64,000 bases of DNA from Adineta vaga (GCA_021613535.1 CP075497.1:2914001-2978000), one strand, 5' to 3'; shown: positions 23,401 through 35,661, counted from the first letter of the stretch. Numbers and translations are program-made. The notes: generated from the letters alone by a model not told the origin.

Positions 23401-26400
23401 GTAGACAGAGAAAGAAAAAATGAAGCAAAACCTTTTTCTTTTTCTCTATTTTTCTCAATTGACCGTTGCAGGAAATATGACTATTTGCTCGCAATGAATA
23501 TAGAACTAACTGCTTAGTTTTTCTCTTTTTCTTTAATTTATCATATACATCAAAGTTTTTCTTTTTCTCTTCTCTACATCATCTATAAATGAATGATGTT
23601 CCAATTTTTACGTCTTTCCACTTAGAAGAAATTTCAGAGAGACAATTCTCTTTTTCTGCTATACATATTCCTTGACGAGAATAAAAAAAGAAATAACAAC
23701 TATTTCTCGAACACTTAATGCAAATAGCGCTTGCGTTTCTTTGTTTCTTACATATATATCTAATCCTTCATCATCGGAATAAAAGAGCTCATAATTGAGA
23801 TATATTTATCTGGAAAACACACGCGTAATAGGCAAATAGGAAATGCGTGCAATGAGTTCAATAAGAAGAAAAATGAGCTTATGATAACTATGATGGAGAA
23901 GGAGCAAGAAGAAGCACAGTAACAGTATGAATAAAAACATATTCTCATTTGAACATGAAAAATGATCATGCTGACAGAAGCATGATTAGTGTGCGTGCAT
24001 GTCTTCGTGCTAATTTTATCTTGTTTCATTAAGCAGATGTCGTTGGACGATTTTGTCCATCGATTGGTATAGGTTCATCAGTCGTAAAAGCAGCATTATT
24101 GAAAACGATTACAGGTGTTGTTGTTCGTACTGTTGGTGGAGGTCGATTGTTTGGTTGCTTTAAATATTTTAAATTTCTTTGTTTTTTCGCACGAAAATAT
24201 TGAACTGCATAATAAGTTATCCAAATGAAGATCACGATTGATAAAACTAATATAATTGATGCACTGACAATAACCGGAGTTCGACTCTGTTGGTTACCTA
24301 ATGCTTGAGATTGTTCAGATGAAAGTGAAAACAGAACAACGGCAAGGATGAAAAATGATACAGATATACAATAGAAACAATTGATATGTCTTGTGCGTAA
24401 TGTTAGCTTTTCTTCTTTCACCATTTTTTTTTGTTATTAGGGTGTTGTTTTTACTACTTTACAGGAAATGAACTGAGAAACAAAAGTTTATTTAACAAAT
24501 TTTCCATTTTTTCTTAAATTTTTAACTGAAAGAAAAGAAAAAGAATTTTTTTCTTGTTTTTTCCAGTAGGCATACAACTTCTTTTTTAAAGTTGACAAAA
24601 ATATGAAACATTTTTTCCTCATGATAGAAGGTGCATTGCTTAAGGGTATACTTTTGACAAATATGATAAGATCAAAATATCAACAATAATCAATTGATCA
24701 ATTATCTGTTCTTCCTTTTCGATTTTATGAGAAAAGAGTACTTTCTCATTTGACTGTATCATACGGTTGATTAAATATGAAAAAGTTCAAATTATAGATC
24801 ATTAATCTTTTGTTATCAAGATGAATACGTAGAAAATAGTATTTATGTTTGATTTTTTTAATGGCTTCTAACGCAAAAGATGATTATCTTTCGTAAGATG
24901 ACTATCATGTCTATTTTTTGAAAGTTCTTTGCAAATATTTGGAGAATTAATCATAAGCTGAAAGAGAAATCTTCTTTAAAAATGAAAGAATAACTATCAT
25001 GAAATGATTAGTTGAAAGAGAAGGTTTAATCATTTTTTAACAATTATATGTGATGAATTGATCTTTATTTTTACTTTAGATCGATCCAAAGCCAGCCTAT
25101 CCACGTCAAAAACATCCGAAAGTAAGTGATCATTATTATTAGTTTTTTCTGTCTATATGTATGCATATCTGTGTGCAAATGATGACAGTTTTATATATAT
25201 TGTATACGTTAGTCTCATTGTCGGACGATGAAAAAGCATAGAAATAAAAAAAGAAATGAGACTATTATTTGCTGGAATCAATAGGATAGACTACTAAGAA
25301 AAATGACAGCAATAGTAGATCATTTGCGAGAGCGTGTGTGTGCATCCGGTTTCTTTTCCTCTCTCTCTCTCTCGCTCGCTCCCCCGTTCGGATGTTCGTA
25401 AGATGACTAAAGACTATTCGATTTTGCTTAGGTTGAGAGAAATAGAGAAAGATATAACAACAAAAAGAAGAAGCAAAAGAAGAAATAGAGAGGAGAAAAC
25501 AAACACAGTCTATAGTCTTCATCAACATCTTTTCTCCTAGTGTCGTTCTGAGAGAAAAGATTTTCGAAAGTAATCATAAAGAAAGAAAAATAGAGAACGA
25601 GAAAATGAAATAGAACGTTTTATAGCTGTTCCTTCTTCTTGACGACATCGTATACATTCACTTCGTTCTGCTGATGATTATTCTTCATTGATGACAACAA
25701 GATAGAAAGAATTGATGGTTAACCAAGATGCAGTCGGAGCAAAAGAAAAAGATCTAACTATCTATTCTCAAGTGACGAAATCCGTTCTGCCTTTTTGATT
25801 TATTTTTTTCTCGTCGTTCTTCATGTGTCTATACGCGTGTATTTAACACTAGTTTTTTATTCGAACAAATCTTCTTTCCTTATTCACATCTTATTCTTTT
25901 GTCACATCAATTGACACAATGAACAACAGTAACACTAATGGCAGCAATACATTAGTTTTATATGATAATATTGCTACTCAAGATCTTCTTAGTAAAGCAA
26001 AGGTATGCATTCTATTGATGTCTTATTCATTCTTCTGAGTTAAAAGAAAGGAAAGGTTGCGCGGCAAGATCAGAATAATTTTACATAATACTAGTCGTGC
26101 ATACAGTGATTATCCTTATCAAAAAGGATATTTAGTCGTTTGTCGATGCCTGATTTCTTTCCACACCGTCGGCAACAATAACAACAAAGGAAAAGAAGAC
26201 GAGGGTAATATAACGAGCTGTGAGCGGTGTATACATGTATATACGTAGATGCAAACGTAAGAGAAGGAGAGAGACGAGACCGATTTAATTAAAGGATTGA
26301 TTGCACCAGCACAACAACATTCTTTTCCGTTCTATCAACACAATTCTCACGAAGTATGACGAAGATAGAGTAACAAGTGTGGAAGACAAACAGTATCTAG

Positions 26401-29400
26401 AGTTTGTTTGCTGCTTTCTATCATGATTGTTCTGAGAGTAAATAAGAGGTGACCAGTGATTTACTCAAATCATTCTATACATACATAACACATAGAAATC
26501 TTAAAAGAAAACACATTTTCTTCTTTTTGTTGCTTCTCCAACTTTTTGTGCGTCGAATAATTCTTTATATTGAAATCAACTTGAAAGAAATTTATCGTGA
26601 TTGATAACCTTTAACCGTCGTCGATGGACAGTAGTCGAGACGGTAGTGGTCGGTCGATATATAAATTTTTTTTTCAATTCATACAAAGAAAGAAAGAAAG
26701 AGATGAAAGTACAATTTACGTTGTTGACAACGAACTCATTCTCATAAACATTCTTTTGTTCCTCTGACCCTGCAGGGGAGTCCTACCATCCATCATTCTC
26801 TCGTTCAATTCAGCTCAATGAACGCCATTACTCGTTCTTTCAGTCACCAACATCATCATTGTCCATCTTATGGATCTCTCCTTTTCCCTCTCTCTCTCTC
26901 TCGTACTCTCCATTTCTCCTATTTTTTCTTTCTATTGTCGTTGCCGTCGTCTCCCCGGCTCGTTTGACTCTTCGATTCTGAAATTTCATAGGACGATGTG
27001 CTGTCGATAGTAAGTATATAGGCAAGAGAGCAATAAGAAGTGCATATATATGGGTATGGGTATGTGTGCAAACGAGAGAGAATTTCAAACTTTTTCTCTT
27101 ATTCGCTCGTAAACGGGAGAGAGAGAAAGAAAAAAGAAGAAGAAGAAGGAGAAGAAGAAAAAATGAGAGAAAGAGAAGATAGATTTCGTTCTTCTCCATC
27201 TATCCCGCTCACTTGTTCGCACGAATGTACAAATATACCGAAGCGCACAGTGCACATGCGATATATACATAGATTCATTCGTCACAATAATTGATTTGTA
27301 CTATATATACGCACACTATCGATACCATGGCCACCTACATTCTTTTGGATCCTAACGAAATTGTTCATCAACAACAAGCAATGGCAGCAGTTGCAGCAGC
27401 TGCTGCTAATAACAACGCAAATAATAATAATAACAATAATAATAATTTTATCACGAATCCTATTTCGAATTCATCTATTCCAAACAAAAATTCGTCATCA
27501 AATGATGTAAGTTCATCTGGACACTGTCTTCATTTATTTTTTACTCTTCTTCTTCTTCATCATCATCATCATTTCCTACTATTTGCTGACCGATTCAAAT
27601 GACTTTTATCTTTACCGTTTTGTGTATACATACACTCATCATATGTCTATTTAGCTAACCTTCGCATAGTGACATATACATAGCGATTGAACTCTCTACA
27701 CTTCTTTATTTTGCTTTAATCCAAGCCTATCATCAACCTTTTTTCGTTTTAGCTGTATTAAAAGTATTGTGAGTCATAAGATGAACAAGCATGTCCTAGG
27801 AAGATTTTGCATCAGTAAGGTCAACGTAGAGAACAGAAAAGTGGGGAAATGAGAGAAGAAAAATTTTTCAATCATATAATCAATGTTCTTGATGATTGAA
27901 CAGTTATAGTACTAATAGTAGTGGTTAGAAGAGAAATCTCAATTCAGTTATTGTCATTTCTCCTCTCTAATTAAACATAAAATGATAATGCCCTGAAGCA
28001 TTTATAGTAATATGTATTTTCTCTTGATTTTATTCATTCGTATAACTGCTGGTGCTATGTCATCGTATTGCAATTGCCTAGTTTTCTTTTGCTTCTCTCT
28101 TCTTTTACATATGTTATTCACAATCGTCATTGTTAGTAATATTAACAAGGTTCATTAAATCGACAGTGCAACAGATTGATTGTCGACAAAACGGATGGCA
28201 AAATGAGTCGTCATCGTATCTCTTAAGATACCTTAGATTTGTATGTTTAAAAGATAGAAATATATACCTCAATGTTAAGTAACATATGGAGAAAAGAAGA
28301 TGATGTTGATGATGAAGAGAGAAACACCTACATGTGAGATCCGTAAATCCTCAAGTAAATAGTGCATAGATGTATATACGTGTGTGTGTGTAGGAACACT
28401 CATCTATTCTTTTCTTTTCATTCAATATTACGTCTTTTCTTCTTAAGATGGTGACACGAACAAAGAAAATCTTTGTCGGTGGACTTTCAGCCAATACAAC
28501 TGTTGAAGATGTAAAAAAATATTTTGAACAATATGGAAAAGTAAATAAACTTACTAGAGAAAGGGAGACGGTTGTTAATTAGACGAACGTTTTCTTTTTC
28601 GTCTTCAGGTGGAAGATGCAATGTTAATGATCGATAAACAAACCGCACGTCATCGAGGTATGATTTCTTCTTGATCACATTTATGATTTCTTCTTACTCT
28701 TTCACTTTTAATTAGGTTTCGGTTTTGTTACTTGGGAATCTGAAGATGTTGTTGATAAAGTATGTGCCATTCATTTTCATGAAATCAATAACAAAATGGT
28801 AAATATTTTCTTAAATCAAATGTAAAATCAATATTCATTGACGATGATTTCTTTCTTTTTTCCAAGGTGGAATGTAAAAAAGCTCAACCCAAAGAAGTTA
28901 TGTATGCTCAACAGATGGCTAAGGGCAAAGCAGCTTTACAACGCGGTGCCTATGGTGATATACTCAGTAAGTGAAACAAAATCTCTCTTTTTTTCCTGTC
29001 ACTTCATATATATCATATTGTTTTTCTTATTCTTTTCAAGGTGCTTATGTATATGGTCTTAATCGAAGTATTCCAACGACATACGCTGGACCAATCTATC
29101 CATTTTCACCGGGTATGTCAAATGATTTTGAAAAAAGAAACGTGTCTTTTTCTAAATTCTTCCTTTCTATAAACAAATCTTTTCAGCTTTATCAACGAGT
29201 TAATAATAAAAGAAATCATATATAAATATATATTTAAATGAATAAATGAATAAAAATTTTCCGTATGTGTTATCTTCTATTTCGTAGATTTTGAGTATTA
29301 TAGAAAGATAGGCTAGAATATATTATACATATATACATATAAAATAATAATTGTAGTTCGTAATATGTTAGGTACACGTATTCTGCTCGTTGTTCTAAAT

Positions 29401-30352
29401 ATTCTCTTGTAGAGAAGATTAGTTTTTATATGTGTGGTTTTTTTTGTGTATGCACTTTATTTTTGTAGAAGGAATATCTTATTATGATGAATGGTGAGAG
29501 TGTGCTAAATATGTAAAACAAAACACATCTCTTTGAAATAGTTTTTTTGTTTTTAATAATTACTGTTATATTTTATTCTTATTTCATTGATTATTTCATT
29601 AGTCGATCAGCCATCGATTTCGTCTTATTATTCTCAACAACACGGGCCACATATTCAGCAGCGTCTTACATATTTCGGTTCGCGAGTTTCTAGCAAAAAA
29701 AAAGAACAAACAGCATGTCTACTGCTTAGTTTTGGCCCGTGTGTAAAACATTCGTCTCTCCCAATTTCCCTTCAAAACCATTATTGATTTAGAAGTTCTA
29801 ACGATAGTCGTCAGCTTCTATTTTCCTATTCCCACCAATTTTTTAGTAATTGCATGAGAATACAACAAAACTTGATTTATTTTTCGCGATGTTTTCAATA
29901 ATTAAACTAAGAACGACATTGATTTTATTTCTTAATTAGGTTTACAATCAGCACAAATCAGTTATATTCCCGCTGCTGTTGGATTACAAACACCAACACT
30001 AACACCGGCTGGTGAGCAACGTTATTTCGAATATCCATTAACACCGCAACCAATGCAAGGTGGTGCCGGTCAACTTCATCGAGATTCAATATTACAACGA
30101 AGTAAGCTTTTTATTTATTTATTAAATTGATAAAACAAGAAACAATATGTTTAGGTGGGAATGGATTAGATTTCTTTCAAGCAGATCAACTTACTGCACA
30201 ATATTTACAACCCGCAAGTCCATCACCTGGATTACCTATAGCTGTAAGAAAAACAAAACAAGCAAAATGAAACTTTCGAATCTAAATCTTTTACTTACTT
30301 TTAGACATCACTATTGGCATCACCATATGGCAATGGTTATCATGGTCATTAA
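20500..30352 (+). CDS. msi: Musashi RNA-binding protein
   Basis: Fifteen exons join in phase to 437 residues: 20500-20720, 21846-21920, 21983-22023, 22487-22568, 22623-22704, 25080-25121, 28448-28540, 28609-28657, 28716-28798, 28867-28966, 29041-29112, 29603-29677, 29940-30101, 30155-30243, 30305-30352. After a Tyr/Ser/Pro-rich N-terminus, RRM1 (about 99-175) has [20 protein letters not shown] and RGFGFITF, and RRM2 (about 187-260) has [20 protein letters not shown] and RGFGFVTW. The linker [12 protein letters not shown] and [20 protein letters not shown] are diagnostic of Musashi. The C-terminal third is Tyr/Pro/Gln-rich. Musashi binds UAG-core sites in 3' UTRs and controls translation in neural and stem cells. 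Introns 5 (2.4 kb) and 6 (3.3 kb) are unusually long and carry nested genes and candidate alternative first exons. Confidence 0.97.
22721..23224 (-). CDS. Small multi-pass membrane protein nested in Musashi intron 5
   Basis: A single frame of 167 residues on the strand opposite Musashi. Two hydrophobic spans (about 29-51, [20 protein letters not shown]..., and about 68-91, [20 protein letters not shown]) are followed by a cytosolic-like tail with a Ser run, PLPTP, basic KVKRKSS and FTTDESYY. No family recognised. The stop codon lies 17 bp from the splice donor of Musashi exon 5, so the 3' UTR must run antisense into that exon. Layout resembles the neighbouring nested gene at 24029, including a shared FTTDE motif, so the two may be diverged tandem paralogues (inference). 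Confidence 0.6.
   Translation of the reverse strand: MSKQTSSHWQDNSAFHYNTSIRNEYIGFACMFSLFTFLALFVTIFLSILAYNSYYHDSEVIQRRFIPYFVLGLISLLLFLIFSIGSLGYTCKLFKKSYLKQSSSSSSSISPLPTPHKTDNSLLKVKRKSSELFPFTTDESYYTSTKVVAESKSRNTSISYQACQTDV
24029..24424 (-). CDS. Second small two-span membrane protein nested in Musashi intron 5
   Basis: A single frame of 131 residues, opposite in strand to Musashi. Hydrophobic spans at about 15-35 ([20 protein letters not shown]) and about 50-72 ([20 protein letters not shown]) are joined by a short loop. The tail is basic then Pro/Thr-rich ([11 protein letters not shown]) and includes FTTDEP. No family recognised. It lies about 800 bp upstream (in its own direction) of the similar gene ending at 22721, and both face the same way. 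Confidence 0.55.
   Translation of the reverse strand: MVKEEKLTLRTRHINCFYCISVSFFILAVVLFSLSSEQSQALGNQQSRTPVIVSASIILVLSIVIFIWITYYAVQYFRAKKQRNLKYLKQPNNRPPPTVRTTTPVIVFNNAAFTTDEPIPIDGQNRPTTSA
25919..26002 (+). CDS. msi: Candidate alternative first coding exon of Musashi (A)
   Basis: Inside Musashi intron 6, ATG at 25919 opens 28 codons ([20 protein letters not shown], then QDLLSKAK) ending at a good donor (AAG/GTATGC) in phase 0. The next constitutive exon at 28448 is also phase 0 and begins with MVTRTKK, so direct splicing keeps frame and would give a protein with RRM2 only. No AG acceptor lies between the upstream T-rich stretch and the ATG, so it looks like a 5' first exon and not a cassette exon. 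Confidence 0.5.
27327..27506 (+). CDS. msi: Candidate alternative first coding exon of Musashi (B)
   Basis: Also in intron 6: ATG at 27327, in good context (ACCATGG), opens 60 codons ([17 protein letters not shown], an Ala run, an Asn run, then Ser/Asn-rich) and ends at GAT/GTAAGT in phase 0. It can splice in frame to 28448, giving a second RRM2-only isoform with a low-complexity N-terminus. Vertebrate and fly Musashi N-termini also vary by isoform. No acceptor is visible just upstream, again fitting a separate promoter. Confidence 0.55.
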
Positions 30353-32809
30353 AATGTTCTTTCTTTCGTTCATTTTTCTTTTCAATCGGTAATAAATAAA
30401 CTAAAACTAATGTTTGGCTTTTTTTCGATGTTTAAATCTCGATTATTTAATCATCATCAAGTCGACTGTACATTGTTTTCCTTTTCTTTGTTTTGTTTTT
30501 TGTTCATTTACGTATACCTGCTATTCTCTCTCTCTAATCCCACCGTTTTCGTGATCATCAATTTTTCATCTTCTCTTTTCTCACTCTCGTTCTCTTTCTG
30601 TGTATTATCATCTGATTACAGTGCAAAGCCCTGTTTAAATTCATATCTTGAAAACAAAACCTAGATGAATATTTTATTCAACAAAAAAAAATACAAATTG
30701 CAGTTTTCATTTACTATTACTACCATCGAATTTGTTCACCGTCATATTTCTCTCTCTCTCTCTCTGTCTCTCTCTGTGTGTTAAAAATCTTCTTTTTTTC
30801 GACATTCCTTTGTATGTCATTTGTCTTCCTTTGTTTATGGCACATTGCTTTTTTGAAAAACTATACTATCACATATTATTTTTTATTTGTTTGTTGCCTT
30901 TTGTTTAACTCATTCTTTCTTTCTTCTTCTTTTTTTTGTTCATTGGTTCTTTTCGGGTTTTCATTTACAAACATCTTCGTCGGCGGCATGCACGTTCCTT
31001 GTTGTTTGTTTCGGACCTTGATTTTTTGTATGTGCCTGACCGTGCTATCTTTGAGCACGAGCAGTTGTTTGTTTGATTTTCTTTTCTATATTTCTTTTTC
31101 TTTGTGTGTTCCTTTTTTTCCAAGATAAATAAGAAAGAAGAAAATAAATTAGAACGATCGATCCAATGTTTATCCGTGTTGGTTTTATTTTCTCTTCTCT
31201 ACCAATGTTTTAATTGCGTATGATTAAAAAAAACCCATAGATTAGCAAAGGTAGATTTCAAATGTCATACGATCAGATAGAAAAAGAAAGAAAACGAAGA
31301 AAAAGTTCATTGTTATTAATACTACTAGATCAGACAAGTATTTCTCCTTTCTATGTGTATGTTTTGTGTCTTCTATCTTGCACTCATCATGGTAGTTCTT
31401 TATTTTATTTTCTCAACCGGTTTGTCGCACTATTTTCTCTTCATTTTTCCGTCGTTTTTTTTGTTGTTGTTCAAATTGAATTATCTGCAAATAGTGTGTG
31501 ATTGCTTCTATTTCTTGTCGTTGTCATTTTCTTTCTCTCTCTCCTTTTTTGCGCATTCAAGAATAAACCAGATCTCTGCTCGATCAAGCAGAAATCTATT
31601 CACACCATTATAACTAACTGAATTGTCACTTTCAATTATTAATAATTTCATTGATCGAGAGAATTTTCTTCCTTTGTACGAAGAATGATTTGATAAAGAT
31701 AATAACCAGCTGCTTTTACGAACGAAATATTCACAAGTCAAAACATCGACGATGAAGTGGGTCAATGTGATAACAGATATACAAAATGATAGGGAACTTC
31801 TAGTGATAATTTTCATGAAATGTTTATGTATATATATATATATCTGTTCTCTAGACATCAAAGTTTAATATTGGTAAATAGAAAATGACAGATAGCGTGA
31901 AGTATGTGCATAGATACATAGAAATTTATTCTAATCTTCATCGAACGTGAATATCATTTGAATATAAATAAGAGATTCAATGAAATTTCTATGAAAACAA
32001 CTAAATTTATTGAGGTAGATTATAAGTGGGCGATTTGTAATAAAATAATCTTGTTCAATGATGTCTTATCATGATCAATTATCAACTAAATTTTTATGAC
32101 GTATCAATGTTTATTGACAAGTGAAGTCAATTACATTGTTGATATCAGAAAAATTTCATAGATCGATCGTTTTGTTTTATTTGTTAAAGATGCTGATTAG
32201 CAGCTTCTTATGTACGAAAAATACACTATCAGTTAGCAGTTTGTTTACATATTCTCTCAGATTTTTTGGCATTTATTTCTATTGTATCAAACAATCTACC
32301 AGATTAACGCATATAACCAATATCCCAAACTAATTAATTCACTAAAACTAAGGTTCTAAACAAATATTTGAATCATCATTCAATTTCCTTTAAATAAACA
32401 ACTATGAACAACATAAACATCGACTATCAACCACCATGAAATGTAACGCATAAAATCCATGACCATTTTTAATTTCAGATTAAAATCATAAAAACGAATG
32501 AAAACCCACGAATCAACAACAAATGTGAGACGTGAAAGTAGTTATGGCAGCTAACTCACATACGCACCCTTATCTGATGCTAGCTGACTTGTTGAAGCGA
32601 ATTTTAAAGACTATGGTTCATAAAGATAGATTTCAACCAAAACTCTATTTCGTATATTCTTTAAATCAAATGGTCTTGAGTGTTAAATAAAGGCAAGACT
32701 CTAAATCATCACAGGGTGTGGGTGAGAGTGTGGATGTGGATAAGAGTAGTGTATCATCCTCACCCTCGACGTTCTGAAGAAAAGTCGATTACACAACTGA
32801 TAACTTTAT
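30353..32809. other. Musashi 3' UTR and intergenic region
   Basis: U-rich sequence after the Musashi stop (30353 to about 31150) with AATAAA-like signals near 31126-31146; long UTRs are usual for Musashi. (CT)n lies at 30750-30774. A GTGGGTGAGAGTGTGGATGTGG-type repeat is at 32715-32740. No supported gene between 31150 and 32809. Confidence 0.45.
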
Positions 32810-33864
32810 TCATTGTTTTGAACGTTTTTCAATCATTTCATTGTAAAAAATACTAAGTTTAGACTTTAGATTTTCAGCTACTTGAATATAATGATGATTT
32901 AATGGAAATGTTTTGTGAGCGATATTTGTTGCTATCTCGGAATGTCTAAAACCTGCTTCAAGATCTCCCATTTTCATTAACAAACCAGAAACTGTATATA
33001 AACCATCTGTTTGAGCAATTTCATCTTTGATATTCTTCGCTAATAGATTTAATTCTTCATCATTCACTATTAAATAAATCAACCAAATTCCTTCCAAATC
33101 TAATCTTTCAACAGATTCAATACGAAAAACAGTCGCGATTGTAAAAAGTATTTCATCATCTTCTTCCATAAAACTCAAACATTTTATATTCGCAAATGAG
33201 CGACGACATTTATCAACATCGATCTTTATTTCAAACAAAATAAATTCAATATTCGAATCACTTGACGATGAATCTCCAGTAAACATTAATGCAACATCAC
33301 GATTTGTACTTGTTGACAAAAAAACTATTGATCGATAAAAATCCACTAATATTATCTTTGATTTTATCCTTAAATTCATTTTTATTCATAAACAAGTGAA
33401 GGTAATATTGAGAGATTGAGTTGATTTTTATGTAAATTTTCTAATCGATGATGAAGATCAGTAATGAAGAATCCAAATTTATATAAGATATTAATCTCTT
33501 GTGTTCGTAATGCATGATTCAATATTCGATAAAGAAATGAATCACGTGTGTACCAACGAGTAGCATTTTCTTTTGAATAAGTTCGATGAAATTCTGCTTC
33601 TTGTTGGTTTGAACGAGATGTTGATGATGGTGATAACGAATTGAATCAGAATCCAAATGTTTCGGATGTTAACAGTTTTCTTCTTTTAACATTCGAAGTT
33701 TGATCTCGTATTCTGTGACTAAGCGTTCTGCTTTCTATGTAAACGGAAGAACATGGTGCAGAGTTTCGCAGACACTTAACTGTATGACAATCAACACATC
33801 TATATGTGGGTAGATGGGTGTTAACGTCAGTAAAGAGAGAATCAAACTTACACTCATTTGTCAT
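32810..33864 (-). pseudogene. ADP-ribosyltransferase/TPR family pseudogene
   Basis: Three minus-strand pieces of one gene of the rotifer-expanded arginine ADP-ribosyltransferase family. The upstream part (33864 to about 33380) includes the helical WYTRDSFLYRILNHALRTQ block and has an in-frame TGA near 33647. At about 33386 the frame ends just after the strand that should bear the catalytic Arg of the R-S-E triad; that stretch is deleted and the frame shifts. A second shift lies in a run of seven T (minus strand) near 33317-33323. Beyond it the frame (33379-32810) keeps the FLSTST motif, the EDDEILF segment (Asp in the first position of ExE) and one degenerate TPR. By family these enzymes transfer ADP-ribose from NAD+. 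With the Arg region missing and two frame breaks, no active product is expected. Confidence 0.75.
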
Positions 33865-34208
33865 ACACAGATCAAAATTTAGTGTGTGATTTAAATTATA
33901 GATGTAGATTAATTATCTCTTTATCTGGATAGGGAAGACTCCACAAATGTACAATATCGTTGCTCAACAGGAGAGTATGCAACTTGTAAGGATTCACGCT
34001 TCGAGAATATGAATAAGGAAAATAAATTATCTTTTAAACTCTTTAGTTGATGCAAATACCAGTGGTCATTGAACAGAGTTCAGATTTGCTCTACTTCGAT
34101 AATGCCACTAACTCAAACATTTATAAAAATAATTCAGTGATTACTAATACAACGACAACTACGTAGTTTTTAAAAAAATCAAAATTTTGTGTCATTTCTA
34201 CAAGTAAA
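33865..34208. other. Short intergenic region
   Basis: A 344-bp AT-rich gap between the ART pseudogene and a GPCR gene on the same strand. No motif recognised. Confidence 0.4.
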
Positions 34209-35183
34209 TCATTGATTAAGTGTCGCATTACTTGCTATTGTTGGATGAATACGAAATTGATTCGGTGCAATTTTGTTAAGACAAGATTTCAAACGTTTCA
34301 ATAAAACTTGTCGAAAGAATTTACTCATTAAGATATTCAAATAGAAACTTTTGAAGAAATTCATATAGAAGAAATAATTTGACATTTGATAAAAGAAATT
34401 TTCCCATGCTTTTCGTAGATCACTTTTATCTAAATCAGTTGATAGAACATAATATGCATAATAAATCGATCGAATATTCAATAAAATTGTACTTCCAATC
34501 ACTTGAATAAGTGTCATTTTTATTAATTGTATATCAGTTCGAGTTTTCTTCTTCTCATTCGCATTATCTTGTATCAAACGTTGACGACTTATTCGAATAT
34601 TTCGATAGGTCATTAAACCAAATATTAATAATAAACTTTGAGGTATTAAACTTGTCCAAACAATACTATAAATCGAAAGAAATAATGAATAAACTCCAAC
34701 TTGTGCAACACATTTTGGTCGAAGATCGAAATAATAAAATTGATGAGAATTTGTTAAACAATAGATAATTATTGGAACTATAGTTAAACGATAAGCAATT
34801 TTGATTTGACTAAATAAACGATAGCGTGTTTTTTCCGATGTAGATAAACATCGATCAAGTGATGAGAGAACTAAATAACCTGTTGATATACATGGAAATG
34901 TCCATGTTAAATAAATACGAATTTTACAATAAACTCTCGACGTATTTTGATAATTACTACCGAAATGATCACTGGATAATCTTGTGATAACAGAGAAATT
35001 TATCAGAAATATATCCGATATTGATGACATGAGAAAATACCATCCGCAAGAATTTCGTCGTAATTCTTTCGATGTAAATATCAATAAATTCAATATACAA
35101 CCAATATTTCCAATAAATAAAATAATTAATGGTATATATAATGTTAAACTAATGGTTAGTTTATTTACTTCTTCAATATTCAT
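34209..35183 (-). CDS. Rhodopsin-like seven-transmembrane receptor (orphan GPCR)
   Basis: Intronless frame of 324 residues with seven hydrophobic segments. TM1 carries the class-A Asn (FIGNIGCILNLLIF). The loop ELRRNSCGWYFL leads to TM2. TM3 ends in SSLDRCLSTSEKTRYR, an LDR version of DRY typical of rotifer GPCR families. Conserved Cys pairs occur before TM3 (VYCKIRIYL) and in extracellular loop 2 (RPKCVAQVG). A long basic third loop (RQRLIQDNANEKKKTRTD) precedes TM6, and TM7 ends FYLNILMSKFFRQ. A peptide-type ligand is plausible but unproven. It belongs to the same family as the pseudogene at 57613. Confidence 0.87.
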   Translation of the reverse strand: MNIEEVNKLTISLTLYIPLIILFIGNIGCILNLLIFTSKELRRNSCGWYFLMSSISDIFLINFSVITRLSSDHFGSNYQNTSRVYCKIRIYLTWTFPCISTGYLVLSSLDRCLSTSEKTRYRLFSQIKIAYRLTIVPIIIYCLTNSHQFYYFDLRPKCVAQVGVYSLFLSIYSIVWTSLIPQSLLLIFGLMTYRNIRISRQRLIQDNANEKKKTRTDIQLIKMTLIQVIGSTILLNIRSIYYAYYVLSTDLDKSDLRKAWENFFYQMSNYFFYMNFFKSFYLNILMSKFFRQVLLKRLKSCLNKIAPNQFRIHPTIASNATLNQ

Positions 35184-35661
35184 GGTGAAGTATGAGAAAA
35201 TTGATGGAAGATTTGTCGGATTATTTATAAGAAGAAATCATGAGTATTAATACCGTAGAAATATTAATGAGAAAGAGAAGATTTATCATTAATTTCGCTC
35301 TAAAGACTAACAAATGTTCTAATGACTATTTTTTGTTTTCTGATGTCGAATTACTTAAATAAACAAATATGATATATCTTGAAGAACTATGATGTATACA
35401 TAGAAGATTGGTTTTGGATGAGAAACAGAAAAATAGATTCATTTGTTTAGTTATATGGTTTTGTTCTTGAGAAGGTCTTCTTAAAAATTCTTTGAAAATC
35501 ATGCTTATTTTCCTCGGATGTCTGAAATGTTTTCTCATTTCATCTGGAAAATATATTGAAGTTTATTCGTATTTATTCTAAGTTTCAATTCGTGAAAAAA
35601 AAGAAATAGGAACAGGAAATTGTATAGCGTGATTAAAATATGTTCGAAGAAAGTACAAATG
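35184..35661. other. Intergenic region, no gene seen
   Basis: AT-rich gap upstream of the GPCR at 34209-35183 and downstream of the NTF2-like gene. The 35326-35538 frame shows no family features. Confidence 0.4.

Noticed and set aside
23760-24029. Frame after the second nested membrane gene
   Set aside because: It is 3' flank of the 24029-24424 gene, low-complexity and without motifs.
26840-27294. Overlapping Glu/Arg-rich and Phe-rich frames on both strands
   Set aside because: Purine/pyrimidine-rich simple sequence gives charged and Phe-rich translations on opposite strands; nothing conserved.
30353-31128. Several Phe/Ser/Leu-rich frames after Musashi
   Set aside because: U-rich 3' UTR sequence reads this way in all frames.
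34511-35250. Plus-strand frames opposite the GPCR at 34209-35183
   Set aside because: Shadows of the minus-strand GPCR coding sequence.
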